Source of the DNA: Levilactobacillus parabrevis ATCC 53295
Lineage (GTDB): Bacteria > Bacillota > Bacilli > Lactobacillales > Lactobacillaceae
Assembly (NCBI RefSeq): GCF_001434055.1
Contig: NZ_AZCZ01000019.1
Span: 1 to 45,719 of the forward strand
Direction of reading: 5' to 3'
Length of the DNA stretch: 45,719 nucleotides
Positions 25,059-33,644 of the stretch are shown piece after piece. The notes under the pieces were generated by a model. The model did not search any database. It had not been told where the DNA came from and saw only the letters and a program-made list of their open reading frames with translations. The translations under genes were made by a program, and so were the position numbers. Numbering within the stretch: the stretch's first letter is position 1; every line of letters begins with the position of its first letter.

Positions 25059-25151
25059 TGTAGTTGCCTCCTGTTACGATCATCAATTGCTCGACTCTCT
25101 ATTTTTGCAGTTAAACGGGCTAACTTAAGTACGCCTTGCGACTTTCTAAGG

Positions 25152-25165
25152 TGTTAACGTTATCT
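25152..25165. promoter_or_regulatory. LacI-type operator upstream of lacI
   Basis: TGTTAACGTTATCT carries the full conserved half TGTTAACGT. It lies about 95 bases upstream of the lacI start, consistent with autoregulation. Confidence 0.5.
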
Positions 25166-25192
25166 ATCTAGACTGCTCGCTAAATCTACTAT

Positions 25193-25238
25193 AACAAAAT
25201 CGCCAACCAAATACAGTGTTTTGGCCGACGATTTTGTT
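25193..25238 (-). terminator. Terminator of kduI-uxuA-kdgK
   Basis: A 10-bp perfect outer stem AACAAAATCG (25193-25202) with CGATTTTGTT (25229-25238) and an inner GCCAA...TTGGC extension. The minus-strand 3' arm is T-rich. Four bases after the kdgK stop. Confidence 0.7.
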
Positions 25239-25242
25239 TAAT

Positions 25243-26202
25243 TTATGCAAGAGCATGATCCTTATAAAATTGGTCTAGTTGTGGTCTGGTTGGGTAACCA
25301 TCGTTATCACCTGGACTCTGAACCGCCAAGGCGCCGATCACGTTAGCGCGTTGCAACGCGTCTGGAAGCGGTTGTCCTTCCAGCAAGCTAGAGATCAAGC
25401 CAACCGCAAATCCATCCCCCGCTCCCACAGTATCGATCACCCGTGGTACGGTGAATCCAGGAACCGAAAATTTTCGGCCATCCGCCAGTTTGGCAAATGC
25501 GCCCACCGCTCCCAGCTTGACGACCACCACCTTCGTCGTGACGCCGCGTTGCAAGTAAAAGTCCGCGATCTCCTCGGGAGACTGCTTGCCGGTCAACGTG
25601 CGGCCCTCACTAAGCCCAGGCATGACAATCGTCCCGTAGCGCGCCAAGTCGTTGGTCACCCGTACCATCTCAGCTTGGGAATCCCATAGCGTTGGCCGTA
25701 GATTAGGATCAAACGTTACCGGAATCCGGTTGTACACCAAATCGGCGTTCAACTGGCGGTAAGCCGCCAAACAGTTTGGTGAAAGCGCCGCAAAGATCCC
25801 CGAGAGATGGGCAAAACGAACCCCCGTCAGGCTCACCGTCTGGAGGTCTTCTGGCTGGTAATTAGCCGCTGCCGACCCCTGGCGGAAGTACGCCACGGCT
25901 GGATCGCCATGACTGACTCGTTGCTTCAAGTAAAAGCCCGTGGGTAGTCCTGGCTTCGTTAGCAGCGCCGCATCCGCTACGCCATCCGTTCGCAAAACGT
26001 GCCGTAAATACACGCCAAACGGGTCATCGCCGACCGCTGAAACATAGTCAACTGGGTGCCCGAGACGGGCCATGCCAATGGCAACGTTAAGTTCAGCACC
26101 GGCAGAAAACTTTTGAAACTTCTGTGCCTTAGCCAGATCAACATCGCTCTCTTGCGCTTCGAAAACCACCATTGGTTCTCCAATCGTTAGGACCTCTCCC
26201 AT
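25243..26202 (-). CDS. kdgK: 2-dehydro-3-deoxygluconokinase
   Basis: PfkB-family kinase that phosphorylates 2-keto-3-deoxygluconate to KDPG. The 319-residue protein has the N-terminal GEPMVVFE, the substrate-binding GAELNVAIGMARLG (about 34-47) and the PfkB signature DTVGAGDGFAVGLI with catalytic Asp near residue 260. It is third in kduI-uxuA-kdgK, 15 bases after uxuA, which supports the KDG specificity. The partner aldolase (KDPG aldolase) is not present in the window. Confidence 0.9.
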   Translation of the reverse strand: MGEVLTIGEPMVVFEAQESDVDLAKAQKFQKFSAGAELNVAIGMARLGHPVDYVSAVGDDPFGVYLRHVLRTDGVADAALLTKPGLPTGFYLKQRVSHGDPAVAYFRQGSAAANYQPEDLQTVSLTGVRFAHLSGIFAALSPNCLAAYRQLNADLVYNRIPVTFDPNLRPTLWDSQAEMVRVTNDLARYGTIVMPGLSEGRTLTGKQSPEEIADFYLQRGVTTKVVVVKLGAVGAFAKLADGRKFSVPGFTVPRVIDTVGAGDGFAVGLISSLLEGQPLPDALQRANVIGALAVQSPGDNDGYPTRPQLDQFYKDHALA

Positions 26203-26217
26203 CTCGTCACCTTCCCT

Positions 26218-27285
26218 CTAGGACTTGCTAATTGCTTCCCATAGCCCATTCAGATACGTCAGCCCCAGTGCACGGTCGTATAGTCCGTACCCTGGACGAC
26301 CAGCCTCACCCCAGATGTCTCGACCATGGTCGGGACGGATGACACCATCAAAACCGGTATCATGAAGAGCTTTCATAATTTCATACATATCTAGTGATCC
26401 CTCGCTGGAGAGATGAGCTGCCTCACGGAAGTCGTGACCATGCCCAGCATACTTGATGTTTCGAGCGTGGACAAACGGCACACGTCCCTGCGCTACGAAT
26501 TCACGAATAATTGCGGGAATATCGTTATCCGGATTTTCACCCAGACTACCCGTACAGATCGTAAAACCGTTAGCCAACGATGGATTCATTGCGACAATCG
26601 CCCGCATATCGGCCGCATTCTTGAAGATCCGTGGCAGACCAAACAATGGCATTGGCGGATCATCGGGATGGATGGCCATCTGAATGTGGCATTCCTCGCA
26701 AACCGGAAGAATTGCATCCAAAAAGTATTTGAGATTAGCCGCCAGCCGGGGCGCATCAACGTCGGCGTAAGCCTTGAAGAGCTGTTGAACCTTAGCCAAC
26801 CGTTCGGGTTCCCACCCGGGCAAGCTAAAGCCATTGTCACCCTGCTGAATCTGCTGGATCAAAACTTGTGGATCTTCCGCCGTGTAACGTTCCTGGAACG
26901 CCAACGCCTTAGAACCATCATCCAGCTTGAAATGCAGGTCGGTCCGAATCCAATCAAAGATTGGCATGAAATTGTAGCAAATCGTTTTGACCCCAACTTG
27001 TGCGAGGTTCCGAATGGTCTGTTGGTAATTTTCAATGTACCGATCACGCGTTGGCAATCCAATTTTAATGTCATCGTGAATGTTGACGGATTCGACAATC
27101 GTAAATTTCAACCCAGCAGCTTCTATCTGGGCCTTCAGAGCCTTGATCTTAGCCAGTGGCCATACTTCACCGACCGGCACATCAAAGAGCGCCCCGACGA
27201 CCTGCTTAGCCCCCGGAATCTGCCGAATATCTTGGAGTTTAACGGCATCCTCATCAGGCCCATACCAGCGAAATCCCATTTCCAT
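26218..27285 (-). CDS. uxuA: D-mannonate dehydratase
   Basis: UxuA dehydrates D-mannonate to 2-keto-3-deoxygluconate. The 355-residue length is typical. The N-terminus [24 protein letters not shown] is the family's start, and further landmarks are [30 protein letters not shown] with the metal-binding His, and the C-terminal [14 protein letters not shown], where the DHG is characteristic. GGAGAG precedes the ATG. Sits between kduI and kdgK. It receives mannonate from UxuB. Confidence 0.95.
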   Translation of the reverse strand: MEMGFRWYGPDEDAVKLQDIRQIPGAKQVVGALFDVPVGEVWPLAKIKALKAQIEAAGLKFTIVESVNIHDDIKIGLPTRDRYIENYQQTIRNLAQVGVKTICYNFMPIFDWIRTDLHFKLDDGSKALAFQERYTAEDPQVLIQQIQQGDNGFSLPGWEPERLAKVQQLFKAYADVDAPRLAANLKYFLDAILPVCEECHIQMAIHPDDPPMPLFGLPRIFKNAADMRAIVAMNPSLANGFTICTGSLGENPDNDIPAIIREFVAQGRVPFVHARNIKYAGHGHDFREAAHLSSEGSLDMYEIMKALHDTGFDGVIRPDHGRDIWGEAGRPGYGLYDRALGLTYLNGLWEAISKS

Positions 27286-27313
27286 CTCTTAGTCTCTCCT
27301 TTAATTGCGGTAA

Positions 27314-28159
27314 TTAACGCAGATCACCCATGGCAACTTGATCCATGTCATCGTAAGTCTGGTTTTCACCACACATTGCCCAGATGAAAGCGTAGTTCGT
27401 TGTCCCTACCCCACAGTGAATGGAGTAACTTGGGTTTACAACGGCTTGATCCTGCTTCATCCAGATATGCTTCGTATTTTCTGGGGTCCCCATAAAGTGC
27501 GAAACTCGCGTATCAGCAGCGCCAAATTCACAATACAGGTACGTTTCCATCCGCCGTGCATGGGTATGTGCTGGCATGGTGTTCCAGGAGTTGCCTGGTT
27601 CCAAAACCGTGTAGCCCATCTGTAACTGACACGTCTGCATGGTCGAAGCATCAATATACTTGTGAATGACACGCTTGTTCATGTGTTCTTGATCGCCCTT
27701 AGGCATGGCAATGGCGTCCTTGTAGACCAGCTTCTTATTCGGATAGGTCTTATGTGCTGGCGTTGAAACGACGTAGAACTTAGCCGGATTATCTGGGTCG
27801 ATGGAGTTGAAGACCACATGCTGTGTCCCCATACCGATGTAGAACCCATCGTGAGGTGCAATCGCACTCTCTTCACCATCAATCGTGACTGTCCCAGCAC
27901 CACCAATGTTGATGAAGCCTAATTCGCGGCGTTCCAGGAAGAACTTCACGCCAAGTTCCTTATCAAGCTTAATTTCCAACGGTGCGTGCACGGGCGTGAC
28001 CCCACCAAAGATCATCCGGTCATTGTAGGTGTAAGTCAATAAAATATCATCCGGACTGAAAATCTTTTCCATTAAGAACTGTTCGCGCATCTGATCCGTG
28101 TTGTAATGGTCAATATCCTCAGGACTGTGTGCGTACTGCGTAGTCATATTGAATGCCAT
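27314..28159 (-). CDS. kduI: 5-keto-4-deoxyuronate isomerase
   Basis: KduI converts 5-keto-4-deoxyuronate, a product of unsaturated uronides from pectin or other polyuronide cleavage, to 2,5-diketo-3-deoxygluconate. The 281-residue cupin has the metal ligands in PAHTHARRMETYLY: His198, His200, Glu205, plus His248, matching the pattern of the Escherichia coli enzyme. GGAGG precedes the ATG. First gene of kduI-uxuA-kdgK. The usual next enzyme, KduD, is not visible in the window. KduI has also been reported to isomerise hexuronates in E. coli, which could explain its place here. Confidence 0.92.
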   Translation of the reverse strand: MAFNMTTQYAHSPEDIDHYNTDQMREQFLMEKIFSPDDILLTYTYNDRMIFGGVTPVHAPLEIKLDKELGVKFFLERRELGFINIGGAGTVTIDGEESAIAPHDGFYIGMGTQHVVFNSIDPDNPAKFYVVSTPAHKTYPNKKLVYKDAIAMPKGDQEHMNKRVIHKYIDASTMQTCQLQMGYTVLEPGNSWNTMPAHTHARRMETYLYCEFGAADTRVSHFMGTPENTKHIWMKQDQAVVNPSYSIHCGVGTTNYAFIWAMCGENQTYDDMDQVAMGDLR

Positions 28160-28438
28160 GATATTACCTCCATATGTAATTTATTAACCTACTAATGAAT
28201 CCGTTTCTCTCAATCTGTATGTCTTGCGTTCCCAGCTACCAGTTTAGCACATGCTGAGGGAAATTCCCCTTCATATATCACTGGTTTAGGCAGCCGCCAA
28301 GCCTAATTCTAACTGGCTTGTAATAACTTTCACGTTCAAAGTAAAAAATGAAGGTCATTGAAAGTCCAACAAACCCTTAACCCATCACGTTTACGGGATA
28401 CGTGTGCCTACTGGGTTGGAACCGCATTCATTAATAAA

Positions 28439-28452
28439 TGTTAACGTGTTCA
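28439..28452. promoter_or_regulatory. LacI-type operator upstream of kduI
   Basis: TGTTAACGTGTTCA; the plus-strand left arm is the conserved TGTTAACGT. It overlaps the downstream edge of the -10 at 28452-28457 on the minus strand, a typical repressor position. It implies a 5' UTR of about 280 bases before kduI. That UTR (28160-28438) has several hairpins, for example CAAGCC/GGCTTG, but no convincing ORF. Confidence 0.6.
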
Positions 28453-28457
28453 TTATA
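28452..28457 (-). promoter_or_regulatory. -10 element of the kduI operon
   Basis: TATAAT on the minus strand within a palindromic ATTCATTATAATGAA. A -35 at 17 bases is poor (TGGCAA), so activation or an unusual promoter is possible. Confidence 0.45.
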
Positions 28458-28503
28458 ATGAATTTCGGCTCCTTTTGCCAGTCACGCCTTATCCCCCTGC
28501 ACT

Positions 28504-28547
28504 AAAAAACGCCGGCACCACTGATGAGTCTCTCACCAACACCGACG
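28504..28547 (-). terminator. Terminator of the FCD-type gntR
   Basis: CGTCGG...CCGGCG outer stem with an inner TGAG/CTCA hairpin, followed on the minus strand by TTTTTT. Twelve bases after the gntR stop. Confidence 0.75.
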
Positions 28548-28558
28548 ATTCTATCCTG

Positions 28559-29263
28559 TTAGATATCCAGATCTGTTTTATCACTTGGGCTAACGTTCAT
28601 GAAGTAGCCTGGGAACTTATCTAGCAAGTACTTGCGCTCCTGCAGCATCAGCCTTAAATGGGCTGTCGTTTGGAAGCGCACATCTTCCAGATCACGCCGA
28701 TACACGACATCCAGCAAGCTTTCGTGTTGCTGCAAAATCGTTTGCCAATTCAACCCATTGACTTTCAGGCGAATCCACCGGAACCGGTTCAGTTGCATGT
28801 TGACCGTCTGTAACCAATCCCAAATATTATCGCGATCGGCAATCGTATAAAAGCGATGGTGGAAGGCCTCATCGAGATCAAAGAAGGTATCTGGATCCTC
28901 CTTTTGAATCGCAACCGCCTGTTCACGCAAGTTTACCTTCTGTTCCCGATACGCCGCCTCCGTCATCTTTGCTGTAGCTTCCAGCATGATTTCAACTTCG
29001 ACATTCTGTCGTACAAACCGCGCATCCTTGGCCTTTTCCATGTCAATTTGGGAAATATAAGTCCCACTTTGCGGAATCACGTCAATCAGGCCATCCCGCT
29101 CGATTCGGATAATAGCTTCCCGAACCGGTGTCCGACCAATCCCCAACTCTTCAGAAATGGTCTTCTCGGAAATTTTCTGACCGGGAATAAACTTATTATG
29201 CATAATCCGATAGCGAAGCTCAGAGTACGCCTCATTCCGCATATTCTTCGTCATTTGTTGCAT
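28559..29263 (-). CDS. GntR-family regulator, FadR/FCD subfamily
   Basis: A 234-residue regulator. The winged-helix domain (about residues 6-72) contains ISEKTISEELGIGRTPVREAIIRIERDGLIDVIPQSGTYIS. The C-terminal FCD domain (about 85-225) has ARFVRQNVEVEIML, DEAFHHRFYTIA (with His ligands) and EHxxLLD-like QHESLLDVVYRRDLE. Members UxuR and ExuR control hexuronate genes in enterobacteria. The ATG at 29261-29263 has GGAGG 10 nt upstream. Four copies of a 14-bp motif near its own start, GH31, gnd and uxuB point to it as a second regulator of the island. Confidence 0.85.
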   Translation of the reverse strand: MQQMTKNMRNEAYSELRYRIMHNKFIPGQKISEKTISEELGIGRTPVREAIIRIERDGLIDVIPQSGTYISQIDMEKAKDARFVRQNVEVEIMLEATAKMTEAAYREQKVNLREQAVAIQKEDPDTFFDLDEAFHHRFYTIADRDNIWDWLQTVNMQLNRFRWIRLKVNGLNWQTILQQHESLLDVVYRRDLEDVRFQTTAHLRLMLQERKYLLDKFPGYFMNVSPSDKTDLDI

Positions 29264-29295
29264 CTCAACTACACCTCCTTGTTTGCCTCTCATTT

Positions 29296-29309
29296 ACTTG
29301 TATATTAGT
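29296..29309. promoter_or_regulatory. Candidate operator of the FCD-type GntR (own gene)
   Basis: ACTTGTATATTAGT, an imperfect palindrome with ACT...AGT ends and a TATA centre, 33 bases upstream of the gntR start. The minus-strand form ACTAATATACAAGT differs in only two positions from the uxuB site ACTAATATACTAGT. Confidence 0.5.
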
Positions 29310-29546
29310 TTAACACAGGTTCACCCGCATTTCTCTTGATTTTTAAGCGACTATTTTGCCGAAATTATTAGGTAAAACGATTAACTTGTCTAGATAATGC
29401 GCTTTCATTTTGCTATCCATTTAGTAAAAAATATTTAATTCGGGTGATTTCACTAACATATTAATGTTTCAGTTCACCTTTCTAAATTAGTTAAGACCTA
29501 CTAAACAATTTGCCTGTTTTTGCGCAATACTTCTCAAATCCGACGC

Positions 29547-29580
29547 AAAAGGTGCCCTCACATTCTGCATGAAGGCACCC
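29547..29580 (-). terminator. Terminator of the GlpF-like gene
   Basis: GGTGCC (29551-29556) pairs with GGCACC (29574-29579) with a partly paired interior; TTTT follows on the minus strand. About 20 bases after the stop codon. Confidence 0.7.
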
Positions 29581-29600
29581 ATTTTTAAGTATTTATGCAA

Positions 29601-30320
29601 TTAAAAGACTTGTTTATACAATACGGCAGCCGCAATCGCACCGGCAGTGGGGGCAACGATTGGCACCCAACTGTAATTAAATTGCGAACTTCCCTTATGT
29701 GGAAATGGCCAAACAGCATGGAGCAACCGTGGCCCAATATCTCTGGCAGGATTCAGCGCCGGACCCGTTGGCCCCCCGAAAGAAATCACCAAACACATGA
29801 CCAGGAATCCTAGTCCAATGAAGTCAGCACGGGGATCGATCTTATCCGCCGTCATACTAACAGCTCCCAGCACCAACAGGAATGTCCCTACAAATTCGTT
29901 AATAAACCCGTTCAATTGGCTATTCGCAGCATCAATGGTGGAGAACGTCCCCAGGATGGCCTCCGTGTCCGTTGTCCGGTCATAATACGGCTTGTAAGCC
30001 AGAACGATGACTAACTGACCAATGATAGCCCCCACCGTTTGAGCCAGAAGATACGGCCCAACCTCCTGCCAAGGAAAGCTCCCAGTCACCGCCATGGCAA
30101 CTGTCATGGCAGGGTTGATCTGTGCCCCTGAAATAGTGGCAAACATCAGTGCTGGGATCATCACCCCAATACCATACCCAAAACCAATTAGGATCCAGCC
30201 ACCGTGATACCCCTTGGTGCCCTTCAATTCAACGTTGGCAACCGAACCGTTACCCAGGGCCACCATGACGGCTGTCCCAATCAATTCGGCCATACACCGA
30301 ACGAATAAAGAATAATGCAT
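29601..30320 (-). CDS. glpF: Aquaglyceroporin (GlpF/MIP family)
   Basis: A 239-residue MIP-family channel. Both pore half-helices are visible: SGAQINPAMTVAM (Asn-Pro-Ala at about 69-71) and GPALNPARDIGPRL (about 196-209); the Asp after the second NPAR (NPARD) is the glycerol-facilitator type. About six membrane segments. The ATG at 30318-30320 has GAGG 9 nt upstream; the frame is open 25 codons further but has no ribosome site. It may pass glycerol, or D/L-lactic acid as reported for lactobacillus homologues; the choice cannot be made here. Monocistronic in the uronate island. Confidence 0.88.
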   Translation of the reverse strand: MHYSLFVRCMAELIGTAVMVALGNGSVANVELKGTKGYHGGWILIGFGYGIGVMIPALMFATISGAQINPAMTVAMAVTGSFPWQEVGPYLLAQTVGAIIGQLVIVLAYKPYYDRTTDTEAILGTFSTIDAANSQLNGFINEFVGTFLLVLGAVSMTADKIDPRADFIGLGFLVMCLVISFGGPTGPALNPARDIGPRLLHAVWPFPHKGSSQFNYSWVPIVAPTAGAIAAAVLYKQVF

Positions 30321-30596
30321 GAATTCATACCTCACTAATAATATTTTCTTTTTTATCCTGCCGAAAATGTTCGCGCTCTTCCTCAATGCAATCAACGCTC
30401 AGAAAACAGCAGCATTAATATCATACCCCTATTGCGACCCGCTTTCAGTAGTATTTTCATGATTTGGGGCTATGATTTGAAAATTATCTTAAAATTAGTC
30501 TTCAATTAAGTTACTTTCCCGCCTTGAAACTGCAAATTCCGAACTATTTTTTCATTGTTCGACATTTGCTTTCATTATGCCAACCCTTTCTGAAAA

Positions 30597-30638
30597 CAAA
30601 AAACGTGGTGCCCTTTCCCAAAGGAAAGGACACCACGT
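30597..30638 (-). terminator. Terminator of GH31-gph2-uxaC2
   Basis: ACGTGGTG (30603-30610) pairs with CACCACGT (30631-30638), with an inner CCTTTCC/GGAAAGG stem: an almost perfect 16-bp hairpin. TTTTTTG follows on the minus strand. The bases from 30321 to 30596 upstream of glpF show no gene. Confidence 0.93.
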
Positions 30639-30667
30639 CCAAACAATCTTATTTATTTACTTTAGCC

Positions 30668-32098
30668 CTAGTCCTTCTTGTCGAAAAAACCAAAGTAATC
30701 GTGAGCGTTGTTGTAAGAAATATCCTCAACAATCTTGCCCAGGTAATCGTAGTCTTCTGGCACTTGACCAGTCGTGACCCATTCACCGATCAAGTTGCAA
30801 AGAACCCGCCGGAAGTACTCGTGCCGCGTGTAGGAAAGGAAGCTCCGAGAATCGGTCAGCATCCCCACGAAGTTTGGTAACAGGCTTTGTTGGGCCAGAA
30901 TGTTCAGTTGATCATGCATCCCGTCACGGGTGTCGTTGAACCACCATGCACAGCCCAATTGCAGCTTTTGCACGCCGTCGCCTTGGAAGCTTTGCATCCC
31001 AGTAGCCAATTCCATCCAGTCGTTAGGGTTCGTGGAGTAGAAGATTGTCTTAGGAATCCCGTCTTCTTCAGACATGGCACTCATCAACTTCATCATTTCG
31101 CCAGCAATACCTGGTTGTGAACCCATGGAGTCCCAGCCAGTGTCAGCACCTAACTTACGGAACATTGGGCCGTTAGCGTTACGCAGGACGTTCATGTGGT
31201 ACTGCATCGTCCAGCCAAACTTTTGGTTCAAGCGCATTAAGACCTTCAGCAACTTCGTTTGGTACTTGTTAATTTCGTCATCAGTCAGTTGTGAGTTATC
31301 CTGACGTGCCTTGGCCATGATGGCATTGAATTCGTCATCGGTCGCATCGGCATAGTGATACGTGTTCAGGCCATGGTCAGACAGGCTCCCACCCATTGAG
31401 GCGAAGAAGGTAAAGCGTTGCTCGAGGGCCTTGGTCAAGGAAGACAAGTCACTGATTTGAACGCCAGAAACATCGCTCAGCTTGTCCATGTATTCACCGT
31501 AATTACCTTGGTTGATCCGTACCAGGTTATCTGGCCGCATCGCTGGTAAGACCTTGAACCCATTTTCCTTTTCTTCGGCCTTTAACAACTTGTGGTAGTG
31601 CAGGTCAGAAGCGGGGTCATCCGTCGTGCAAACAACCTTAACATTGGCGTTTCTGATCAAGCTCCGTGGCTTGAAGTCGTCGGTTTGCAGTAAGGCGTTG
31701 GCCTTCTTCCAGATGGCTGGTGCGCTCTTTTCATTGAAGACTTCGTCGATACCGAAGAAGCGCTTCAGTTCCAGGTGGGTCCATTCGTAGAGTGGGTTCC
31801 CAATGGCCCGGTCGATTGTCTTAGCCCAAGCCAAGAACTTCTGGTATTCGTCACCGTCACCAGTAATCAATTCTTCGGGAACACCGTTAGCCCGTTCCAG
31901 ACGCCACTTGTAGTGGTCACCGGCGTTACCATCGTTCAACCAGATCCGAGTGATGTTAGGATAGTTCTTGTTTTCATAGATATCCTTTGGGTCTAGATGA
32001 CAGTGATAGTCAATAATTGGCATCTTTTCTGCGTGTTCGTGGAATAATTTCTTAGCTGGTTCGTTCGTGAGTAAAAAGTCTTCGTTCAATAAAGCCAT
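30668..32098 (-). CDS. uxaC: Glucuronate (uronate) isomerase, copy 2
   Basis: A 476-residue UxaC paralogue with the same motifs as copy 1 ([62 protein letters not shown]). Most residues of the first 200 agree between copies, but substitutions are scattered through the whole length, so they are old paralogues rather than an assembly duplication. AAAGGAG precedes the ATG. It is last in the GH31-gph2-uxaC2 operon and would isomerise the uronate released or imported by this module. Confidence 0.95.
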   Translation of the reverse strand: MALLNEDFLLTNEPAKKLFHEHAEKMPIIDYHCHLDPKDIYENKNYPNITRIWLNDGNAGDHYKWRLERANGVPEELITGDGDEYQKFLAWAKTIDRAIGNPLYEWTHLELKRFFGIDEVFNEKSAPAIWKKANALLQTDDFKPRSLIRNANVKVVCTTDDPASDLHYHKLLKAEEKENGFKVLPAMRPDNLVRINQGNYGEYMDKLSDVSGVQISDLSSLTKALEQRFTFFASMGGSLSDHGLNTYHYADATDDEFNAIMAKARQDNSQLTDDEINKYQTKLLKVLMRLNQKFGWTMQYHMNVLRNANGPMFRKLGADTGWDSMGSQPGIAGEMMKLMSAMSEEDGIPKTIFYSTNPNDWMELATGMQSFQGDGVQKLQLGCAWWFNDTRDGMHDQLNILAQQSLLPNFVGMLTDSRSFLSYTRHEYFRRVLCNLIGEWVTTGQVPEDYDYLGKIVEDISYNNAHDYFGFFDKKD

Positions 32099-32180
32099 TT
32101 CAAAAGTCTCCTTTAATTTTTTTAAAATTATTGGTAATTACTTCTGATTACAATTGTTCTCTTGTAGTCATTGAGAAACA

Positions 32181-33578
32181 TTAGTTCTTAGAATTCTTTT
32201 CCCGTAAAATTGCCGCGTTACTTTCAACCCGCTTCTTGTTCAGTGGGTAGAAGAACAGCATCACTAGGGCGGCCAATCCACAGCAGACAGCCGGAATGCC
32301 GGAAGCCAAGTAGTAGATTCGGTCAATCACTTGTTGGGATTGTTCGGCCCCACCGGAAGTGGAAGAAACGTAACCGATCATGGTCAACATGAAGGCCCCA
32401 AAACTGCCACCTAAGGCTTGAGCGACTTTCCGGGCGAAGGAATTCACCCCATAGATCGTCCCGTCTTCACGAATCCCGGTCGTTACCTGTTGGTTATCGA
32501 TAACGTCGGTGATGAAGGCCCAGACCATCAGGTTAAACATCGCTGCCCCTAAGCTTCCGAAGAACAGGAAGACCAGGTAAACCATGGCGCTACTGGTGTG
32601 GATAAAGACCAAGGCCCCGTACACGATGCTGGCAAAGAACAGGGAAACCACCGTCACTTCCTTACGACCAAACTTCTTCGTAAAGTATTGGGCGAATGGC
32701 GCGAGCAACAGCACCGTCGCAAAGTTGAAAATCAACGCGATCGACATGGCACTACTGTTCTTAAAGTAGTCGTTAAACAGGTAAGAGATATTAGTCCCAG
32801 ACAAGTTCTGGTTGATTACCAGGATGATATCCAAGACGACCAGGATAACCAGTGCCCGGTCCGTAAACATATCCTTCATGACCGTTCCCAGAGGAACCGA
32901 TTCGCTCCGTTGGGTTCGTACCCGTTCCGTTGGTAGCTTACTGGTCAAGATGTAGCAACCAAACCCTAAGATTGCCATGACGGAGGCCACTAACCAGAAA
33001 CGCACGCCGTCAATTCTCTGCGTAGCGCCGACATACATGAAGATTGGCACCACAAAACTAACGATGGCACTCCCCGTTGCGGACCCTAAACTCCGCCAGG
33101 TAGACAGTGAAGTCTTGTCGTTAGGCGAGTCGCTTAACGCGGACGCCATGGAGCCGTAAGGAATGTTAACAGTGGAGTAGAAAATCCCCCAGAGTAAGTA
33201 AGTGATAAAGACATAAGTTATCTTGATTGGAAACGCCAAATCTTTAACGAATGGCACAAAAACCAAGATGGTCGCGATGAGTAGTGGGTACTTGAAGCGG
33301 GCAATCCACGGAATGAATCGACCACTCTTGTGGAGCTTACTACTATCGACCAACCGACCAACAGTGATATCAGCAATGGCATCAATAAACCGGGCAATCA
33401 GGAACAGGAGTCCCACGGTCACCCCTGACAATCCCAACACGTTGGTGTAGAAGATCATCAAGAAGGTATTCACAACAGCGAATGAGAAGTTGTTCCCAAC
33501 ATCTCCGAGGGCGTAACCAAAACGGTCAGCCCAACCAAACGGCTTTGAACGATCAATACTTGTTTTTTGTGTATCCAT
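32181..33578 (-). CDS. GPH-family symporter, copy 2
   Basis: A 465-residue glycoside-pentoside-hexuronide:cation symporter. Landmarks are FGWADRFGYALGDVGNNFSFAVVNTFLMIFYTNVLGL at the start, RFIDAIADITVGRLVDSS...KSGRFIPWI, WGIFYSTVNIPYGSMASALS and the later VWAFITDVIDNQQVTTGIREDGTIYGVNSFARK. Gene order GH31-gph2-uxaC2 suggests import of a uronate-containing oligosaccharide or glycoside that the GH31 enzyme then cleaves inside the cell. CCGGAGG precedes the ATG. Sequence similarity to copy 1 is limited to family motifs. Confidence 0.87.
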   Translation of the reverse strand: MDTQKTSIDRSKPFGWADRFGYALGDVGNNFSFAVVNTFLMIFYTNVLGLSGVTVGLLFLIARFIDAIADITVGRLVDSSKLHKSGRFIPWIARFKYPLLIATILVFVPFVKDLAFPIKITYVFITYLLWGIFYSTVNIPYGSMASALSDSPNDKTSLSTWRSLGSATGSAIVSFVVPIFMYVGATQRIDGVRFWLVASVMAILGFGCYILTSKLPTERVRTQRSESVPLGTVMKDMFTDRALVILVVLDIILVINQNLSGTNISYLFNDYFKNSSAMSIALIFNFATVLLLAPFAQYFTKKFGRKEVTVVSLFFASIVYGALVFIHTSSAMVYLVFLFFGSLGAAMFNLMVWAFITDVIDNQQVTTGIREDGTIYGVNSFARKVAQALGGSFGAFMLTMIGYVSSTSGGAEQSQQVIDRIYYLASGIPAVCCGLAALVMLFFYPLNKKRVESNAAILREKNSKN

Positions 33579-33644
33579 TTTTCCAACCTCCGGCGAGTCG
33601 CCTAGATAATTTTTAAAGTGAGATTCCGCAAATTTAGCAAATGA

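Noticed and set aside
26413-27387. A 324-codon plus-strand open frame opposite uxuA
   Set aside because: It lies entirely antisense to uxuA and its spacer, has no ribosome site and its translation has no domain-like composition. uxuA has clear family motifs.
28270-28352. A 26-codon leader ORF in the kduI 5' UTR on the minus strand
   Set aside because: No Shine-Dalgarno site and no biased codon run; the region is better described as an untranslated leader.
29398-29415. A cre site at GCGCTTTCATTTT upstream of the FCD-type gntR
   Set aside because: Only one half fits the consensus; the other arm lacks the required C.
19167-32098. The two uxaC copies as an assembly duplication
   Set aside because: The proteins differ at many scattered positions and in length and have different neighbours, so they are genuine paralogues.
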